Source: Acetobacter vaccinii
GTDB taxonomy: Bacteria; Pseudomonadota; Alphaproteobacteria; Acetobacterales; Acetobacteraceae
Assembly (NCBI RefSeq): GCF_008365315.1
Contig: NZ_CP043506.1
Coordinates: 1,842,001-1,906,000, forward strand
DNA length: 64,000 bases
Direction: 5' to 3'
Each line of letters starts with the position of its first letter. Position 1 is the stretch's first letter. A program made the position numbers and the translations under genes. Shown in pieces: positions 54,404 to 62,918 of the stretch. The notes beneath the pieces were generated by a model, which saw nothing but the letters and a program-made list of their open reading frames with translations, was not told the origin of the DNA and did not search any database.

Positions 54404-55099
54404 TTAGTGGCTGCTTTTTGTGGGTGTTTTGCCGCTTTGCGGTAAGGCAGATTCAGCAAAATTTTCTGAGACAAACACCAGGCTATCTGGGATTTGGTCA
54501 AGGGCTGCAATTGCCTCAGCAGTCTGCTTGCCTTCGGTAAAGACTGTTGCCCGGTTGACCGCACCCTGTGTCTGGGCCAACGGAGCCAGTGCAATAATGA
54601 AGTCAGCATCTGCGCCGACAAGCTGTAGTGTTTGCGCGGCTTTGTCTGGCTGGCCTGCGTTAAGTTGCCCATTTGCGGTGGCAACGGCTGCTTTTTTTTC
54701 TGGTGAGAAGGTTTCGGTGGCAATAAATTCACCACCAACAGGAACCCACGTTGTCGTCCCTGTCAGCGGCGTGTGAGACGGAGAAACAGGGCGCTGCGGT
54801 GCGGGTTGAAGCTGGTTTTCGGCTGCATCAAACTTTGTGGCTGCTTTGCTTGCGGCAACCAGGCGTTTTTGTGCGTCATAGAGGAAAGGGATTGCAGCTT
54901 CGGTATTGCCTGCGGCAAGTGCTTTGCGTGCCTGAATAATATCGACCAGAGCATGTTGGCCATCTTCAGAGAGATGATGGAAGGCCCTGCCAGCTTTAAA
55001 CTGCTCCCATTTGGTATGAACGCTGCTTGCGTAGGTTGTCATTGGTGCTGCTGTCAGAATTGCCAGTGTTGCCAGGGACAATTTAGCTTTAAAACGCAT
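54404..55099 (-). CDS. YfdX-family secreted protein
   Basis: A 231-residue periplasmic protein of the YfdX family, which in enterobacteria is linked to acid stress and multidrug-response regulons; biochemical function is not settled. The signal peptide is AKLSLATLAILTAAPMTTYA. Family features are HLSEDGQHALVDIIQARKALAAGNTEAAIPFL, WVPVGGEFIATETFSPEKKAAVATANGQLNAGQPDKAAQTLQL (here as separate short motifs) and the C-terminal EAIAALDQIPDSLVF. The upstream 262 bp are AT-rich. It is transcribed alone, with the AraC-type gene upstream on the same strand. Confidence 0.82.
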   Translation of the reverse strand: MRFKAKLSLATLAILTAAPMTTYASSVHTKWEQFKAGRAFHHLSEDGQHALVDIIQARKALAAGNTEAAIPFLYDAQKRLVAASKAATKFDAAENQLQPAPQRPVSPSHTPLTGTTTWVPVGGEFIATETFSPEKKAAVATANGQLNAGQPDKAAQTLQLVGADADFIIALAPLAQTQGAVNRATVFTEGKQTAEAIAALDQIPDSLVFVSENFAESALPQSGKTPTKSSH

Positions 55100-55361
55100 T
55101 ATAACGCTCCGGTTTCTAAATTTTTAAGTCAATGTTACGAATATCTTTTTTTGACTAATATCGAGTATAAAATGGCCTTCTTTGTCAGGCAATTCTGAAG
55201 CTGGGTTTTGAAATTAAATTTAGGAATATTTTCCTTAATATATGCTTATTTATTATATTATCTATAATTTCTCTTTTTAAATTCACTCTGTGCGTGATGA
55301 AGAAATTTCAGATAATAAATGCATTATGGTGACCGTGGATGTTCGGTATTTTATGCACCCT

Positions 55362-56276
55362 TTAACGCTTTCTATAAGCGCGCGGGCTTATGCCCTTTGT
55401 TTTGCGAAAAACCTGCGAAAAGTGACTCGAGCTTTCATAGCCTACAGACAAGGCTATTTCGAGAATAGACATATCAGTTTGTCGGAGTTGCGTTGCTGCC
55501 AACTCAATCCGGCGTTGTATGAACCAGTGTGAGGGGCTGTGCCCCATAGTATGATGGAAAGAGCGGCTGAAATGAAAGCGGCTCATTCCACACAGACTGG
55601 CTAAAATATTTAAATTAAAAGGCTCTGTAAGATGTGTCTCGATATGGTCGAGTGCTTTGCGGAGTTTCCATTCTGGTAAATGCATTGTGGCTTTGTATGG
55701 GATGGAGTCCGTCTTTGTATAAGAGCGTAGAAGGTGGATAGTCAGGCTTTCCAGAAGCCCTTTTACAAATACAATATTAGCCGGTTCCGGAGATTGTATT
55801 TCAGTTGTCAGACCACCGAGAACTCCTGATATCAATGGGTCTTGTGCACCAGAGATGTCGCGCATGCGACAGCGGTTCGGATTAAGCCCCAAAGAACGGG
55901 CTGTCCGATTGATCAGGTCAGGACCAAGGTAGAGATGGAGGACTTCAAACGGATATTCTGTCGTGGGTCTCCAGCGCATCAGATAGGGGGCTTCCGTTTG
56001 AGTGAGAAAAAATGATCCAGGGGATGCTTCACTTCGCTCCCATGCTCCTGCCGTTTCCCGTTCTTCGATGATGGCCTCTCCAGATATAACCCATACCAGA
56101 AGCGGGTCTGATACGGCTGGAACAAGAATCTCCTCTTCCTGAAGAGCACGAGAAAAAATCTGTGCTTGTGCATCATTCCAGGCATCACCTGTGGCCTGAA
56201 TGATTTTTTGGCCAGGAAGATACTGTTCCAGTGCCGAACTTGCAGTTTGTAAGGGTGGACGATGCAGGAGAGGCAT
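55362..56276 (-). CDS. AraC-family transcriptional regulator
   Basis: A 304-residue regulator. The N-terminal half (to about residue 200) is a cupin-like sensor with ISGEAIIEERE and PYLMRWRPTTEYPFEVLHLYLG. The C-terminal 100 residues hold two helix-turn-helix motifs: LNILASLCGMSRFHFSRSFHHTMG and ILEIALSVGYESSSHFSQVFRKTKGISPRAYR. It is divergent from the short-chain dehydrogenase at 56424, with 147 bp between them, so it probably controls that gene and itself. The ligand is unknown. Confidence 0.9.
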   Translation of the reverse strand: MPLLHRPPLQTASSALEQYLPGQKIIQATGDAWNDAQAQIFSRALQEEEILVPAVSDPLLVWVISGEAIIEERETAGAWERSEASPGSFFLTQTEAPYLMRWRPTTEYPFEVLHLYLGPDLINRTARSLGLNPNRCRMRDISGAQDPLISGVLGGLTTEIQSPEPANIVFVKGLLESLTIHLLRSYTKTDSIPYKATMHLPEWKLRKALDHIETHLTEPFNLNILASLCGMSRFHFSRSFHHTMGHSPSHWFIQRRIELAATQLRQTDMSILEIALSVGYESSSHFSQVFRKTKGISPRAYRKR

Positions 56277-56309
56277 CTGGTTTGGCCTTGTGGTTGATAA
56301 ACCCGTTCA

Positions 56310-56338
56310 GTTTTAGAGCAAACTTACAATGGTTTTAG
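56310..56338. promoter_or_regulatory. Direct repeats GTTTTAG in AraC/dehydrogenase intergenic region
   Basis: GTTTTAG occurs at 56310-56316 and 56332-56338, 22 bp apart, about two helical turns, as expected for tandem AraC-type half sites. Function is inference. Confidence 0.35.
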
Positions 56339-56379
56339 CAAGAGCTCTAACGCACGTGATTTTTGTATACGCTAAATAT

Positions 56380-56421
56380 TTTTCCTCAAACTTCCAGTTT
56401 TTAAAAAAATATTGAGGAAAA
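56380..56421 (+). repeat. Inverted repeat enclosing the dehydrogenase ribosome-binding site
   Basis: TTTTCCTCAA (56380-56389) is the exact reverse complement of TTGAGGAAAA (56412-56421), with a 22-base AT-rich loop. The second arm is the ribosome-binding sequence (GAGGA) of the gene starting at 56424. In mRNA the stem would hide it; in DNA it could be an operator. Confidence 0.6.
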
Positions 56422-56423
56422 CT

Positions 56424-57170
56424 ATGACTCTTGCAGGGAAAGTGGCTCTTGTAACAGGGGCTTCCAGCGGTATCGGGGCAGCAACGGCACGCAAGCTTGC
56501 ATTGGAAGGGATGATCGTTGGATTAGCGGCCCGACGTGTAGACCGTCTGGAAGAACTTGTGGCAGATATTACGACAACGGGAGGGAAAGTCATTGCCCTG
56601 CCAACAGATGTTGTTGACCCAGCATCCTGCAAGACAGCGGTTGGGACGCTAATCCATCACTTTGGGCAGGTGGATGTTCTGGTCAACAATGCGGGGCTTA
56701 TGCCGCTGTCAAACGTTGATAGTTTGAAAGTGGATGAATGGCAGCGGATGGTGGATGTCAACATCTCGGGTGTGTTGAATGCGACAGCAGCGGTGCTTCC
56801 GCATATGATGGCGCAACAGTCAGGGCATATTTTCAATATGTCCTCGATAGCGGGAAGAAAAGTTTTTACAGGTCTTGCAGTTTACTGTGCCACCAAGGCG
56901 GCTGTTGCAGCATTTTCGGATGGGCTGCGTATGGAAATTGGTCCCAAGCATAATATTCGTGTCACATGCATTCAGCCTGGGGCGGTCAAATCGGAACTCT
57001 ATGAACAGATCACGGATATTGAGTATCGCAAACAGATGGATGATCTAGCTGCATCGATGACGTTTTTAGAGGGAGAGGATATCGCTGAGAGTATTCTGTT
57101 TGCTCTTAAAGCACCTGAGCGGATGGATGTAGCTGAACTGTTCGTGCTGCCCACAGAGCAAGGCTGGTAA
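56424..57170 (+). CDS. Short-chain dehydrogenase/reductase
   Basis: A 248-residue classical SDR oxidoreductase. The Rossmann motif TGASSGIG is at residues 11-18, Arg37-Arg38 after strand 2 suggest NADP preference, NNAG is at 88-91, and the catalytic Ser140/141, Tyr154 and Lys158 are present (YCATK). The family includes YdfG-like NADP-dependent serine/hydroxy-acid dehydrogenases, but the substrate is not evident. ATG 56424 is chosen because GAGGA lies 6 bases before it; the frame opens with TTG 56412 inside that sequence. It is divergent from the AraC regulator. Confidence 0.92.
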   Translation: MTLAGKVALVTGASSGIGAATARKLALEGMIVGLAARRVDRLEELVADITTTGGKVIALPTDVVDPASCKTAVGTLIHHFGQVDVLVNNAGLMPLSNVDSLKVDEWQRMVDVNISGVLNATAAVLPHMMAQQSGHIFNMSSIAGRKVFTGLAVYCATKAAVAAFSDGLRMEIGPKHNIRVTCIQPGAVKSELYEQITDIEYRKQMDDLAASMTFLEGEDIAESILFALKAPERMDVAELFVLPTEQGW

Positions 57171-57222
57171 ATGACCGGGATACTGGGTTTTTCTGCTGAA
57201 AAATATATTACGACAGTGGCGC

Positions 57223-58116
57223 TTATGGCGGAAAGGCGCGTTGGACCTCGGTGACGAACATTCTCAGCTTAGGCGTCATGATCGGGCCTGCATTGTAAAG
57301 GAGATGCATGGGGCGGTTAGCTATTGTCCACTCAGGTAAAACACGGACAAGGTTTTGCTTCTCCATGTCGGGCTGCAAGGCTTGCGCATATCCAAGGAGA
57401 ATACCCTCTCCCGCGAGAGCCGCAGACTGAAGGATACTGGAATCATTACAACGAAGCTTGCCAGAAATGGTGATGGATCGTTTAGAGCTTCCGCGGGAAA
57501 GTGCCCATGACGTTGCTGCTCCGGCTGCGTTTTCGTAAACAAGGCATTGGTGGTTGCTCAGGTCTTCAGGCATCATTGGGGTGCCGTATTTTGCAAGATA
57601 GGCCGGAGCAGCACATAGAATACGGTGATAGGCCGTAAGTGGGCGGCTGATGACTGTCAGGTCGGTATCCAGCGTGCCAATACGGATGACAGCCTCGTAG
57701 CCATCCATGGTTGGGTGCACCAGTTGGTCGGTAAGTGAAAGCTGGATGTGTATCTCAGGATATTTCTTTTGAAAGTTGCTGAGGAAAGGGGCAAACACTG
57801 TGCGACCAAACGTGACTGGGGCACTGACTGAGAGTGTCCCGCGCGGGGTGCCGAGCGTATCGGCTGCCAGGCTGTCTGCCCGTTCGGCAGCGTTTAACAC
57901 AAGATGGCACTGTTCGCAGTAGAGGCGGCCTATGTCTGTCAGGCTTTGCCGACGCGTAGTCCTATGTAGCAGGCGTGTGCCAAGGTGATGTTCCAGGGCT
58001 TCTATGTGCTTTGCAACCATCTGAGGAGATAATGCCAGAAACTGCGCAGCGGCAGCGAAAGAACCCAACTCCACCACCTTGATAAAAACTTTCATGCTGG
58101 TCAGACGGTCGAGCAT
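57223..58116 (-). CDS. LysR-family transcriptional regulator
   Basis: A 297-residue regulator: N-terminal winged helix (MKVFIKVVELGSFAAAAQFL, SPQMVAKHIEALEHHLGTRLLHRTTRR) and a periplasmic-binding-fold effector domain (TLSVSAPVTFGRTVFAPFL, LPEWTIANRPMHLLY). It is convergent with the dehydrogenase and divergent from the YciI/metallo-hydrolase pair, the likely targets. A palindrome lies in the divergent region. Confidence 0.92.
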   Translation of the reverse strand: MLDRLTSMKVFIKVVELGSFAAAAQFLALSPQMVAKHIEALEHHLGTRLLHRTTRRQSLTDIGRLYCEQCHLVLNAAERADSLAADTLGTPRGTLSVSAPVTFGRTVFAPFLSNFQKKYPEIHIQLSLTDQLVHPTMDGYEAVIRIGTLDTDLTVISRPLTAYHRILCAAPAYLAKYGTPMMPEDLSNHQCLVYENAAGAATSWALSRGSSKRSITISGKLRCNDSSILQSAALAGEGILLGYAQALQPDMEKQNLVRVLPEWTIANRPMHLLYNAGPIMTPKLRMFVTEVQRAFPP

Positions 58117-58149
58117 TCATCACCCTAAGTTGTGACTGATGTGGTTTTT

Positions 58150-58166
58150 TGAGGATTTATATCTCA
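58150..58166. promoter_or_regulatory. Candidate LysR operator
   Basis: TGAG (58150-58153) and CTCA (58163-58166) form an inverted repeat enclosing GAT-N4-ATC (58154-58163), within the 118 bp between lysR and the YciI gene. It fits the loose LysR dyad pattern; no binding is shown. Confidence 0.35.
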
Positions 58167-58234
58167 GGCAGGGTGAATATGCTTGAGTTTTCCAAGGAAG
58201 AGCAAGCACGCTTTTCTGCCCGGAGGATTGCAAC

Positions 58235-58567
58235 ATGCCTGTTTATCTTGTTCGTATGGATCACCCGGATGGGGCAGGGTGGGGGGAGCACGTTAGAGCG
58301 CATATTCTGTATCTCCAGCGGTTGATACAGGAAGGGAAGCTTCTGGCCTCTGGCCCGTTGAGAAACACACCGTTGCGATCGGGTTTTCTGATCATGAAGG
58401 GAGATACCATGCAGCAGATTGAAGAGATGGTTGCAAATGACCCTTTTGCCGTGCAGGGGTTGATTTGTGCATTACGGATTGAGGAATGGGACCCTCTGTT
58501 CGGCTGTCTGTCAGACCACGCAACAGGGGAGCTGCCGCCGGAACTGGCCGCTGGTGTCTCATTATGA
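58235..58567 (+). CDS. YciI-like protein
   Basis: A 110-residue ferredoxin-like alpha/beta-fold protein of the YciI family, small proteins sometimes acting as hydrolases or as fusion domains. Family features are YLVRMDHP, the His of RAHILYLQRLIQEGKLLASGPL, and VANDPFAVQGL. GGAGG lies 8 bases before ATG 58235. The stop overlaps the start of the metallo-hydrolase as ATGA, so the two are translated together. Confidence 0.85.
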   Translation: MPVYLVRMDHPDGAGWGEHVRAHILYLQRLIQEGKLLASGPLRNTPLRSGFLIMKGDTMQQIEEMVANDPFAVQGLICALRIEEWDPLFGCLSDHATGELPPELAAGVSL

Positions 58568-59451
58568 CAGCGGGGCAATGGCATGCGGTGGGGGCTGCGC
58601 GGGTTACCAAAATTCAGGACACAGTGCTGGCTGTCCTGACCCCGGAGCAATTATTGCCAGAGTGGGATAGCAGTCGTGCCGTGCAATGCTATCCACAATA
58701 CAATGAAGTATTGGATATAACGCAAACAAAAGTGCCCTTGAGCATTCATGCCTGGTTGATAGAAGATCGTGGTCGAAAGATCCTTGTTGATACTGGTGTA
58801 GGGAACGACAAGCCACGCCCGGCGGCACCCCATTTTGACCATCTGCACACTGGCTGGCTGAACAACCTGAGGCAGGCTGGTATTCAGCCTGAAGAGATCG
58901 ACTTTGTGCTTCTGACACATCTACATGTTGATCATGTTGGCTGGAATACGCGTAAGGAAAATGATCGTTGGGTGCCAACTTTTCCCAATGCACGATATCT
59001 CTTCTCTAAGGAGGAATATCAGTTTTTTAAAGATCCGGCGAACAATAACGGTCGTAATCAGACCAGTTTTATAACGCGAGAAGATAGCATAGATCCGATT
59101 GTTGCCTGTGGCCTTGCCGACCAGATTGATGTGAGTGGAGAGGAGGTTTTGGAAGGAGTGTCTTTTCACTCAACACCAGGCCATACAGCCCATCATGCGT
59201 CTATCGTTCTGCGGTCTGGGGCGGAGCATCTGCTTTTTACGGGGGATGTCATGCACCATCCCGTTCAAGTGAGCCAACCAGGTTGGAATGCAGTGTTTGA
59301 TGCAAACCCGCAATTGGCTATGGCCTCCCGTCAGTGGGCTTTGGAGTATGCCGCCAGACATGATGCGACCGTATTCACGTCCCATTTTCCGCTAACGTCA
59401 GTGGGTAGGGTTGAAAAAGACCATGAGACTTACAGATGGTCTTTTCTATAA
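58564..59451 (+). CDS. Metallo-beta-lactamase-fold hydrolase
   Basis: A 295-residue hydrolase of the lactonase-like MBL group. The zinc-binding motif is His119-x-His121-x-Asp123-His124 (THLHVDHVGW); further ligands lie in TPGHTAHHAS and LLFTGDVMHHP. No signal peptide. ATG 58564 overlaps the YciI stop; the open frame starts at 58486 but that part covers YciI. The nearest known activities are lactone or aryl-ester hydrolysis, which cannot be assigned from sequence. Confidence 0.88.
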   Translation: MTAGQWHAVGAARVTKIQDTVLAVLTPEQLLPEWDSSRAVQCYPQYNEVLDITQTKVPLSIHAWLIEDRGRKILVDTGVGNDKPRPAAPHFDHLHTGWLNNLRQAGIQPEEIDFVLLTHLHVDHVGWNTRKENDRWVPTFPNARYLFSKEEYQFFKDPANNNGRNQTSFITREDSIDPIVACGLADQIDVSGEEVLEGVSFHSTPGHTAHHASIVLRSGAEHLLFTGDVMHHPVQVSQPGWNAVFDANPQLAMASRQWALEYAARHDATVFTSHFPLTSVGRVEKDHETYRWSFL

Positions 59452-59530
59452 ACAGTTTTTGGGAAAAATAGGATAGTAAGGGGGGGTAATGGAGCATATT
59501 TACCATCCTGTTTGGTTGTTTTGATAGTGT

Positions 59531-60778
59531 TCAAGCCTTGTTTGACGGCAGATATTTTAGAACACAGGTATTGATGAATGGGAGAATGGCTAACGTTATA
59601 AAGGACGATATTGCGGCTATGAGAAAAACCTTATCGTACCCTATTTTCCCGGCCAGAAAAGCCCCTGTTCCTCCAAGTAAAGCGGCTGTTATGGCACTTG
59701 CACTTTGAAAAAGTGAGAAGTCTATGCCGGGTTGATGTGTGGCGGTAAAGGCCATCAACCGGGAGTAGCTGGCAACAAAGCTGGCTGCCATTAGGGCGGC
59801 TTCAATAATGAAGAGGCAAAGAAAAACAGGTAAAAGCAGGGCATGAAGCATCAGTGATAATAAAAGTGCTGACAGGACAATGATGTGACAGGTGGCAAGT
59901 ACATACATGGCGTTTTTGGCACCTGCCTGACGTACAAGGCGGCCCCCCGCGACCGTGCCGCAAAGCCCTGCAATAACACCGCCACTGCCGTTAAACAGAC
60001 CGACGATACTCAGGGACACCCCATGATCAACTAAAAAAGGTCCAGTCAGTCCTTGCACCAGACGGCCGCTCATCTCGTAGGTTATTGTTAAGGCAATCCC
60101 ACACCATATTTCGCCTCTCTTGAAAGAATTCAGGATATTCGGACGTATTGTTTTTGAAAATGGAAAGACTTTTTCATTATCGCCATGGTGACCAAAAAAC
60201 ATTGGAATAGTCAAAAATACTATCAGGAAAGCCATAATAAAGCAGTCCAGATGCCACCCGACCTTTGCAAAGAGACTTGTAAAAAGGCTTCCACCAATAA
60301 CAAGGCCGAGATAAGCACCGCCGACCTGTGCCATGTTACCTTTTTCACGCTGTGTTGCGGGAATGTGCTCAATCAAAAATGCATCGCAGGCAATATCCAC
60401 GACAGTTGCAAAAAAGGCTGCGCATAGAAGAAGAGCTAACAGGCCGGAGAGCAACTGAGGAGGCCAAAATGCAATCACACATAAAATGCTGGCAATAAAA
60501 AATTCACCTATCAGGATGATCTGGCACGAACGCCTGCGGCCACTGGTCGTAATACGCAGTCTTTCAACAGGTTGTGCCCACAGGAATTTGAAAGCCCACA
60601 CAAGCATAACCAAAGAGAGCAGAGCAATTTTTTCTAATGGGATATGCTGACTACGCAGAATGACGGGTAATCCCGCAAAGGTCAGTCCCCCCAGTGCCCC
60701 CTGTGCAATATAGATGCCCCAGATGGCAGCGAGAACTCCCGTGTTGAGGGGATTGTCTCTAACAGTATGGCTTGTCAT
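59531..60778 (-). CDS. MFS transporter, RhtX/FptX/YbtX-like (siderophore locus)
   Basis: A 415-residue inner-membrane MFS protein with about 12 helices. Short loops, AQGALGGLTFAGLPVILRSQHIPLEKIAL near the start and the length fit the RhtX/FptX/YbtX group associated with siderophore uptake. ATG 60778 overlaps the receptor stop as ATGA, so it is the last gene of the ABC-receptor-MFS operon. In that group the MFS protein helps import the siderophore or its iron; the exact role here is inference from context. Confidence 0.82.
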   Translation of the reverse strand: MTSHTVRDNPLNTGVLAAIWGIYIAQGALGGLTFAGLPVILRSQHIPLEKIALLSLVMLVWAFKFLWAQPVERLRITTSGRRRSCQIILIGEFFIASILCVIAFWPPQLLSGLLALLLCAAFFATVVDIACDAFLIEHIPATQREKGNMAQVGGAYLGLVIGGSLFTSLFAKVGWHLDCFIMAFLIVFLTIPMFFGHHGDNEKVFPFSKTIRPNILNSFKRGEIWCGIALTITYEMSGRLVQGLTGPFLVDHGVSLSIVGLFNGSGGVIAGLCGTVAGGRLVRQAGAKNAMYVLATCHIIVLSALLLSLMLHALLLPVFLCLFIIEAALMAASFVASYSRLMAFTATHQPGIDFSLFQSASAITAALLGGTGAFLAGKIGYDKVFLIAAISSFITLAILPFINTCVLKYLPSNKA

Positions 60779-62892
60779 TTTGGAGAATCACCAATAGCCA
60801 CTTTCAGGTTAAATCCAACTGTTCGTCCAAAGCTGATCTGTGCGACATTTCCAGCTGGGCCGGTAAAGGCATAGGTCCGGTAAAGCTTGTCGGTCACATT
60901 GTTGGCGTAGAGCATAACCTCGTAACGTGTGCCCAAGGTCCAGGTAGTTCTTAAATCGAGCTGCGCGTATGTCGGTTGTTTAAGCTGGTTTGTGATATCA
61001 AAATATTGAGGACCGGTTACGCGCAGGTCCAGCCCAGGTTCAATACGACCAAAGCCTGTCTGGAAACGGGCCGAGAGGTGTCCAGCCGCCATAAACTCAG
61101 GCACGTAAGGCATACGCAGGCCAGCGTAATTATTGCCCGCGCCATCGTTGAAACTATCAAATTTGGAGAGTGTTCGATTGCCGTCAGCACCAATGCTCCA
61201 TCCGGGCTTGAATTCCCACTGTATTTCTCCTTCCACACCACTTGCATGGGCCCGTGCGGCACTGGCAATGGTCTGGTAACCAGCAGGACCAACATAAACC
61301 TGCTCATTCTGGAGGTTATTGTAAAAATACCCTGCTCTTGCAAAAAAGTTTTTCTGTCTGTAAATGCTTCCGATTTCGTAGCTCAACTCTCGCTCCGGGT
61401 TGTAGGACGTGGCATCGGCAATGCTTGTCGGGGCGTAGTTAAATCCAGCGGGCTTGTAGCCTTGGCTGATGCGACCATGCAGATGCCAGCCCGGTAAAGC
61501 CTCATAATCAAGCGAGATATTGCCAAGGCTCATGTTCTGGTTACGGCTTTTGGCGCCTGTATACAGTGTTTGCCCCCCATAGGTGGAGTTGAACGCTATG
61601 CTGGCCATATCCCGCGACAGGCGCCCACCCATACCAAGGTCCAGATTTTTGAGGAGGTGCCAGTAAACATTGCCGTAAAGAGCAACAGTTTCTGAGCGAT
61701 TATGAGACGAGGTCAGAGGGTAGGGAATATAACTGGGCACATAAGCTGCCGTCTGGCTTGTGCGGTCCTGATAGGTTGTCTGGTGGTAAAAGCCAGTTAC
61801 GACATCATAAAAACGGTGCTTGCCTTCTGTGCCAAAGCGTAGCTCCTGAGTGTTGGCACTCCACTGTTCTGGTTGGGTTGAAATATAGGAATAGTAAGGA
61901 AAGGAACGGCTGATACTGCTGTCCTGCCATGAGGCAATGGCGGTCAGTTTCCAGCCATTAAAGTGGTAAAGACCACGCAGGGATTCATCGTGTCCACAAC
62001 GGCTCAGGCGTGGGTCCGGTGTGCCAGGCACGGCACTGGCAACTTGACGATTTTGAAGGTTGTTGAAGCCCACATAAACATCCTGGCTGCCATAGCTGCA
62101 TGCTCCATCAACGCTAAAAGACACCTCCCAGGGGTGGTCTGTCGGGGCAAGGCGCAGGGTAGCGCGCCCACCGCGGCTTTCAAAACCGCCAAGGTGTTTT
62201 GATCCAGTGGCTGGGTTGCTGATATTCCCTTGCTGGTCTTGAGATGTCAGGGCGATGGAGCCGTAAAGCCAGTCTTTGAGGATGGTACCATCGGCTGTGC
62301 CCGTCACATGGTAGCCATAGCGACTTTCTGCTCCTGCCTCGAATGAGGCATGAGGGCGTGCGCCGGGTTGGCGCGTTGTAATGTCGACCACACCGCCTTC
62401 GGCACTCTGCCCGTATAAAGCTGTTTGAGGGCCGCGTAAGAACTGCACGCTCTCGATATCCACAAGGGATTGCATGGCATTGATCGGCAGAACAGGAACA
62501 TCATCTATATAAAACGTCGTTGCCGGATGGTAGAGGTCCTGTGCTGAAGTAATGCCCCGTACCGTAATGGCGGGGAAGAGGAAACTGCCTGAATTTTGAA
62601 TTTGCAGTCCCGGCAGCACACGGCCCAGGTCATTGGTGTCACGCACCTGTTTCTGGCGCAATTGGCTACTGGTCACAAACTGGCCGCTGGTGCCTGTTTG
62701 ATCCAAGCGGCGGGGCTGACGGATACCGACCACATCCACGTGTTCTGGTGTTGATTTTGCGACAGTTTCCTTCTGTTTTGTAACTGTCGTTTCTGCATGA
62801 ACAGAACAGGAGACAAGAACACCCCCTGCCATAAGGCTTTTGCAAAGAGTGTGATGCCACCGTGCTGATGTATGATGTGTATGGTAAGGCAT
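60775..62892 (-). CDS. TonB-dependent siderophore receptor, FyuA-like
   Basis: A 705-residue outer-membrane receptor. A signal peptide (ending VHA) precedes a plug domain (GRVLPGLQIQNSGSFLFPAI, ITVRGITSAQDLYHPATTFY, LRGPQTALYGQSAEGG) and a 22-strand barrel ending in an aromatic-rich strand (GRTVGFNLKVAIG). From the plug to the C-terminus the sequence follows yersiniabactin receptor FyuA as I recall it: NPATGS, LRLAPTDHPWEVSF, SQDVYVGFNNL, CG-containing loop, TQELR, SQGYKPAGFNYAP, NNVTDKLYRTY. ATG 62892 is preferred over GTG 62907. It is in one operon with the ABC protein and MFS protein. The natural siderophore is unknown. Confidence 0.88.
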   Translation of the reverse strand: MPYHTHHTSARWHHTLCKSLMAGGVLVSCSVHAETTVTKQKETVAKSTPEHVDVVGIRQPRRLDQTGTSGQFVTSSQLRQKQVRDTNDLGRVLPGLQIQNSGSFLFPAITVRGITSAQDLYHPATTFYIDDVPVLPINAMQSLVDIESVQFLRGPQTALYGQSAEGGVVDITTRQPGARPHASFEAGAESRYGYHVTGTADGTILKDWLYGSIALTSQDQQGNISNPATGSKHLGGFESRGGRATLRLAPTDHPWEVSFSVDGACSYGSQDVYVGFNNLQNRQVASAVPGTPDPRLSRCGHDESLRGLYHFNGWKLTAIASWQDSSISRSFPYYSYISTQPEQWSANTQELRFGTEGKHRFYDVVTGFYHQTTYQDRTSQTAAYVPSYIPYPLTSSHNRSETVALYGNVYWHLLKNLDLGMGGRLSRDMASIAFNSTYGGQTLYTGAKSRNQNMSLGNISLDYEALPGWHLHGRISQGYKPAGFNYAPTSIADATSYNPERELSYEIGSIYRQKNFFARAGYFYNNLQNEQVYVGPAGYQTIASAARAHASGVEGEIQWEFKPGWSIGADGNRTLSKFDSFNDGAGNNYAGLRMPYVPEFMAAGHLSARFQTGFGRIEPGLDLRVTGPQYFDITNQLKQPTYAQLDLRTTWTLGTRYEVMLYANNVTDKLYRTYAFTGPAGNVAQISFGRTVGFNLKVAIGDSPK

Positions 62893-62918
62893 GTCTGGTT
62901 GTTCCACGCAAATAGGGT

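Noticed and set aside
54358-54738. 126-codon minus-strand frame inside yfdX
   Set aside because: It is out of phase with the family-like YfdX frame, which has a signal peptide and conserved segments.
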